64,000 nucleotides of DNA. Origin: Alentia gelatinosa (taxonomy: Eukaryota > Annelida > Polychaeta > Phyllodocida > Polynoidae). Numbering within the stretch: position 1 is the stretch's first letter; each line of letters starts with the position of its first letter. The DNA is taken from positions 179,432,303 through 179,496,302 of the forward strand of contig OX465579.1 of NCBI GenBank assembly GCA_950022655.1. Direction: 5' to 3'. Positions 63,598-64,000 of this stretch are shown in pieces. A model generated the notes under the pieces. It worked only from the letters and a program-made list of their open reading frames with translations. It made no database searches and was not told the DNA's origin. Position numbers and translations under genes: made by a program.

Positions 63598-63775
63598 TTT
63601 CATTTATATACGCCTCTTATCCGCGTCTGTGTTTCGGGCGTCTACGAGACAGTTTCCATATGTAGACGCACGCGACTTGGCTGTATTTCACGCCTGGTGT
63701 ATCCAAGATAAAACATGCTCTGCGCGACATGTATGCGCAACGTGCATACATGTCGCAATAGAAAATATAAAAGGA
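63598..63775. mobile_element. GTAGACGC-family MITE copy 3, inverted
   Basis: Reverse orientation relative to copies 1 and 2: tatacgcctcttatccgcg, ggcgtctacgaga, ccatatgtagacgc, cttggctgt..cacgcctgg. A cgacatgtatgcgcaacgtg / catacatgtcg hairpin follows at 63727-63757. Confidence 0.65.
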
Positions 63776-64000
63776 AGTCCTCCACCCCCAGCCCCCACTG
63801 CTGCCATGAATTATCAGTGTGTTGTTTTAGCACTTTAGGCGTGGTGTTGGAGTCAAGGCTGTTGCTGGTGGTCCTCTGTCTTCACACATTACCTGAGTTT
63901 TGTCTATGGGCGGGCGGGAGCATATAGGTGTCAAAGCGGCGGGTGTCAAAGCGGCAGGTGTCAAAGCGGCATCGGCAGCAGATGTGTGGAAGCACTTGGG
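63776..64000. other. Right edge, nothing recognised
   Basis: No exon. tcaaagcggc(a/g)ggtg repeats three times at about 63930-63970. Confidence 0.3.

Overview
The window is metazoan nuclear DNA: GT..AG introns, immunoglobulin-like (Ig) exons with consistent splice phases, a Tx1/L1-like LINE, Ty3/gypsy and DIRS-like retroelements, MITEs and large minisatellites. There is no bacterial gene organisation. The repeat spectrum points to an invertebrate, most plausibly a marine one such as a mollusc or lancelet, but the species cannot be fixed from sequence alone.

The host content is mostly one plus-strand gene about 54 kb long, truncated at its 5' end. It is built from repeated four-exon modules A-B-C-D. 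A+B encode an Ig-like domain without the usual cysteines; C+D encode a second Ig domain with four cysteines. Intron phases repeat as 1-0-1-2-1, so each module can be duplicated or skipped in frame. Seen here are D0 (1-98), A1-D1 (24796-28483), A2-D2 (32060-41191), a decayed third module (41399-48904), and a possible 3' end (49040-54195) with a stop and AATAAA at 54201. At 60760 a signal-peptide exon in phase 1 starts what may be a tandem neighbour gene. A candidate transmembrane exon lies on the minus strand at 45150-45248.

The first big intron (99-24795) is inflated by insertions. A full-length but frameshifted LINE (1209-9402, 13-bp target-site duplication) carries an ORF1 coiled coil/RNA-binding region, a NADAR (YbiA-like) domain and an SGNH-esterase-like region, then endonuclease, reverse transcriptase and a C-terminal zinc knuckle. 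An 82-bp satellite (about 10700-12046 and 24036-24200) is split by a 12-kb Ty3/gypsy element (12051-24031, TATG duplication, minus strand). This element has gag, pol and an extra 3' coding region of about 3.5 kb containing two C2H2-like fingers.

Other introns hold a 16-bp minisatellite that grades into 32/64-bp repeats (28941-31880), a solo LTR (34845-35361), a decayed packaging-ATPase-like fragment, a LINE 3' fragment, tyrosine-recombinase (DIRS-like) remnants and many MITEs. The 54.2-60.7 kb intergenic region is almost entirely MITEs, low-complexity C tracts and a CpG-rich patch.
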